A stretch of DNA of 6,541 bases from an uncultured Alphaproteobacteria bacterium. Lineage in GTDB: Bacteria; Pseudomonadota; Alphaproteobacteria; Rhizobiales; Aestuariivirgaceae. Position 1 is the first letter of the stretch; every line of letters starts with the position of its first letter. The notes below the pieces were generated by a model. The model made no database searches. It was not told the origin of the DNA and saw only the letters and a list, made by a program, of their open reading frames with translations. Location: positions 1 to 6,541 of the forward strand of contig CALMLK010000461.1 in NCBI GenBank assembly GCA_937868035.1, written 5' to 3'. Of the stretch, positions 6,030 through 6,541 are shown one piece after another. Made by a program: the position numbers and the translations under genes.

Positions 6030-6049
6030 TGGAATGCAAGGAACGATGA

Positions 6050-6340
6050 TCAGCCGGTGGCGTAGCCGGACTTCGGAGGCGGACTGGTGCTGTTGCCGTT
6101 GTTGATTCCCTTCACGTCGGAATCGCTGCCGCAGGCGCCGTTGACCCAATTGGTTTCGCATGCAAGGCGAATGGCTTCCGGCGCATACGGACTGGCAGGA
6201 TATTGCGTGATGAAGCGTTGCAACTGGGTCATGTCACCAGATGAAATCGCCCGGGCAAGAGCCATGGCGTCCGGGGTCATGGCGCCTGTGAAGGCGATTC
6301 CTGCAGCGGCAAAAATCGCGAGAATGGAAGTGCGGCTCAT
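6050..6340 (-). CDS. Small exported two-cysteine protein of unknown function, tandem paralogue C
   Basis: A 96-residue member of the tandem family. It has the invariant 20-residue N-terminal hydrophobic segment, the AMA site at 25-27, and SGDMTQLQRFITQYPASPY (34-52). EAIRLAC, C61 and C70 around TNWVNGA, SDSDVKGINNGNS and a proline-rich tail ending SGYATG follow. GAGGAA lies 5 bases before the ATG. In the N-terminal 20 codons it differs from copy B at nine codons, all synonymous. No catalytic motif or known domain is visible. The possible disulfide and single helical hairpin are inferred from sequence only. It is bounded downstream by a strong intrinsic terminator, so it is probably transcribed on its own. 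Confidence 0.8.
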   Translation of the reverse strand: MSRTSILAIFAAAGIAFTGAMTPDAMALARAISSGDMTQLQRFITQYPASPYAPEAIRLACETNWVNGACGSDSDVKGINNGNSTSPPPKSGYATG

Positions 6341-6380
6341 AGATGTTCCTCTATTCAGGTGTGTCAGTGCCCCTCAAAAA
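6341..6380 (-). promoter_or_regulatory. Leader of paralogue C
   Basis: On the minus strand GAGGGGCACTGACACACCTGA precedes the ribosome binding site GAGGAA. It shares GAGGGG and ACACAC with the leader of paralogue A. Upstream (6381-6449) there is a small GC-rich palindrome, CCTGC-GCG-GCAGG (minus strand GCAGG outward) at about 6412-6424, and a weak TTGCGG box; no confident promoter. Confidence 0.4.
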
Positions 6381-6443
6381 GGTATTTCGCACGCATGATT
6401 GAAGTCCGCAAGCCTGCGCGGCAGGACTGTCCGGAACTTGTTG

Positions 6444-6475
6444 CAAAAACGCCAGAGCACATCATGCTCTGGCGC
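6444..6475 (-). terminator. Intrinsic terminator after the partial fourth paralogue
   Basis: CGCCAGAGCA (6450-6459), loop CATCA, TGCTCTGGCG (6465-6474): a perfect 10-bp stem. On the minus strand it is followed by TTTTTGC. It lies 47 bases past the stop at 6522 and shares its CGCCAGAGCA arm with the hairpin at 5062-5095. Confidence 0.8.
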
Positions 6476-6521
6476 ATTGTTCAACACGGTGTCACGCTTG
6501 CGGAGAGCAAGTTCCCAAACA

Positions 6522-6541
6522 TCAGGTCGTGGTATAGCCCG
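6522..6541 (-). CDS. Last codons of a probable fourth tandem paralogue (D)
   Basis: The minus strand ends in codons for G-Y-T-T-T and a TGA at 6524-6522. The ends of copies B and C are SGYAAPA and SGYATG. The stop lies 472 bases from the stop of copy C, against 451 and 482 for the other steps, and a family-type GCCAG-core terminator follows. Position, tail and terminator together make a fourth copy likely, but only six codons are visible. Confidence 0.6.

Noticed and set aside
5893..6039. 49-residue N-terminal extension of paralogue B
   Set aside because: It would translate through the terminator of copy C, has no counterpart in the other copies, and the conserved MSRTS start has its own ribosome binding site.
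5062..6541. CRISPR-like array, because short similar palindromes recur at regular spacing
   Set aside because: The 450-480 bp spacing is filled by intact homologous genes and the palindromes are transcript-end hairpins, not direct repeats with unique spacers.

Overview
The window is GC-rich DNA with tightly packed, mostly metabolic genes. The protein families and gene style point to an alphaproteobacterium, probably of the Hyphomicrobiales; this is inferred from sequence resemblance and was not searched. It has two unlike halves: an amino-acid/amine metabolism block (about 1-4950) and a tandem array of small exported proteins of unknown function (about 5060 to the right edge).

Left half: the window opens inside the 3' end of a UPF0114/TIGR00645 (YqhA-like) membrane protein on the + strand, closed by a GC-rich hairpin that can terminate in both directions. 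Facing it is a minus-strand pair: a class III, PLP-dependent aminotransferase of the glutamate-1-semialdehyde-aminomutase-like group (3056-1701), then after 24 bp a glutamine-synthetase-family ligase (1676-300), very likely one operon. Divergent from it, across about 100 bp, is a fold-type IV D-amino-acid-transaminase-like enzyme (start re-assigned to 3159, end 4004). It converges, with only 12 bp between stop codons, on a beta-keto acid cleavage enzyme (BKACE, DUF849) at 4946-4017. Together these encode an ATP-dependent amine/glutamate ligase, two different aminotransferases and an enzyme that splits beta-keto acids with acetyl-CoA. A plausible reading is breakdown of an amino acid (perhaps a beta- or D-amino acid) or amine through a beta-keto acid. 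The substrate cannot be read from sequence.

Right half: three complete minus-strand paralogues of 96-97 residues (5407-5117, 5892-5599, 6340-6050) and the last codons of a fourth at the right edge (6541-6522), spaced 450-480 bp apart. Each has an N-terminal hydrophobic export segment, a short helical stretch, two conserved cysteines, a GINNGNS motif and a divergent tail. Each is followed by its own GCCAG-core hairpin, and similar short leader sequences precede the complete copies. The first 20 residues are identical in all three complete copies although about half the codons differ synonymously, so the export segment itself seems to be under strong protein-level selection. This array is the least explained and most interesting part of the window.

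No rRNA, tRNA, CRISPR, insertion sequence or phage gene was seen. No gene-free stretch exceeds 300 bases.
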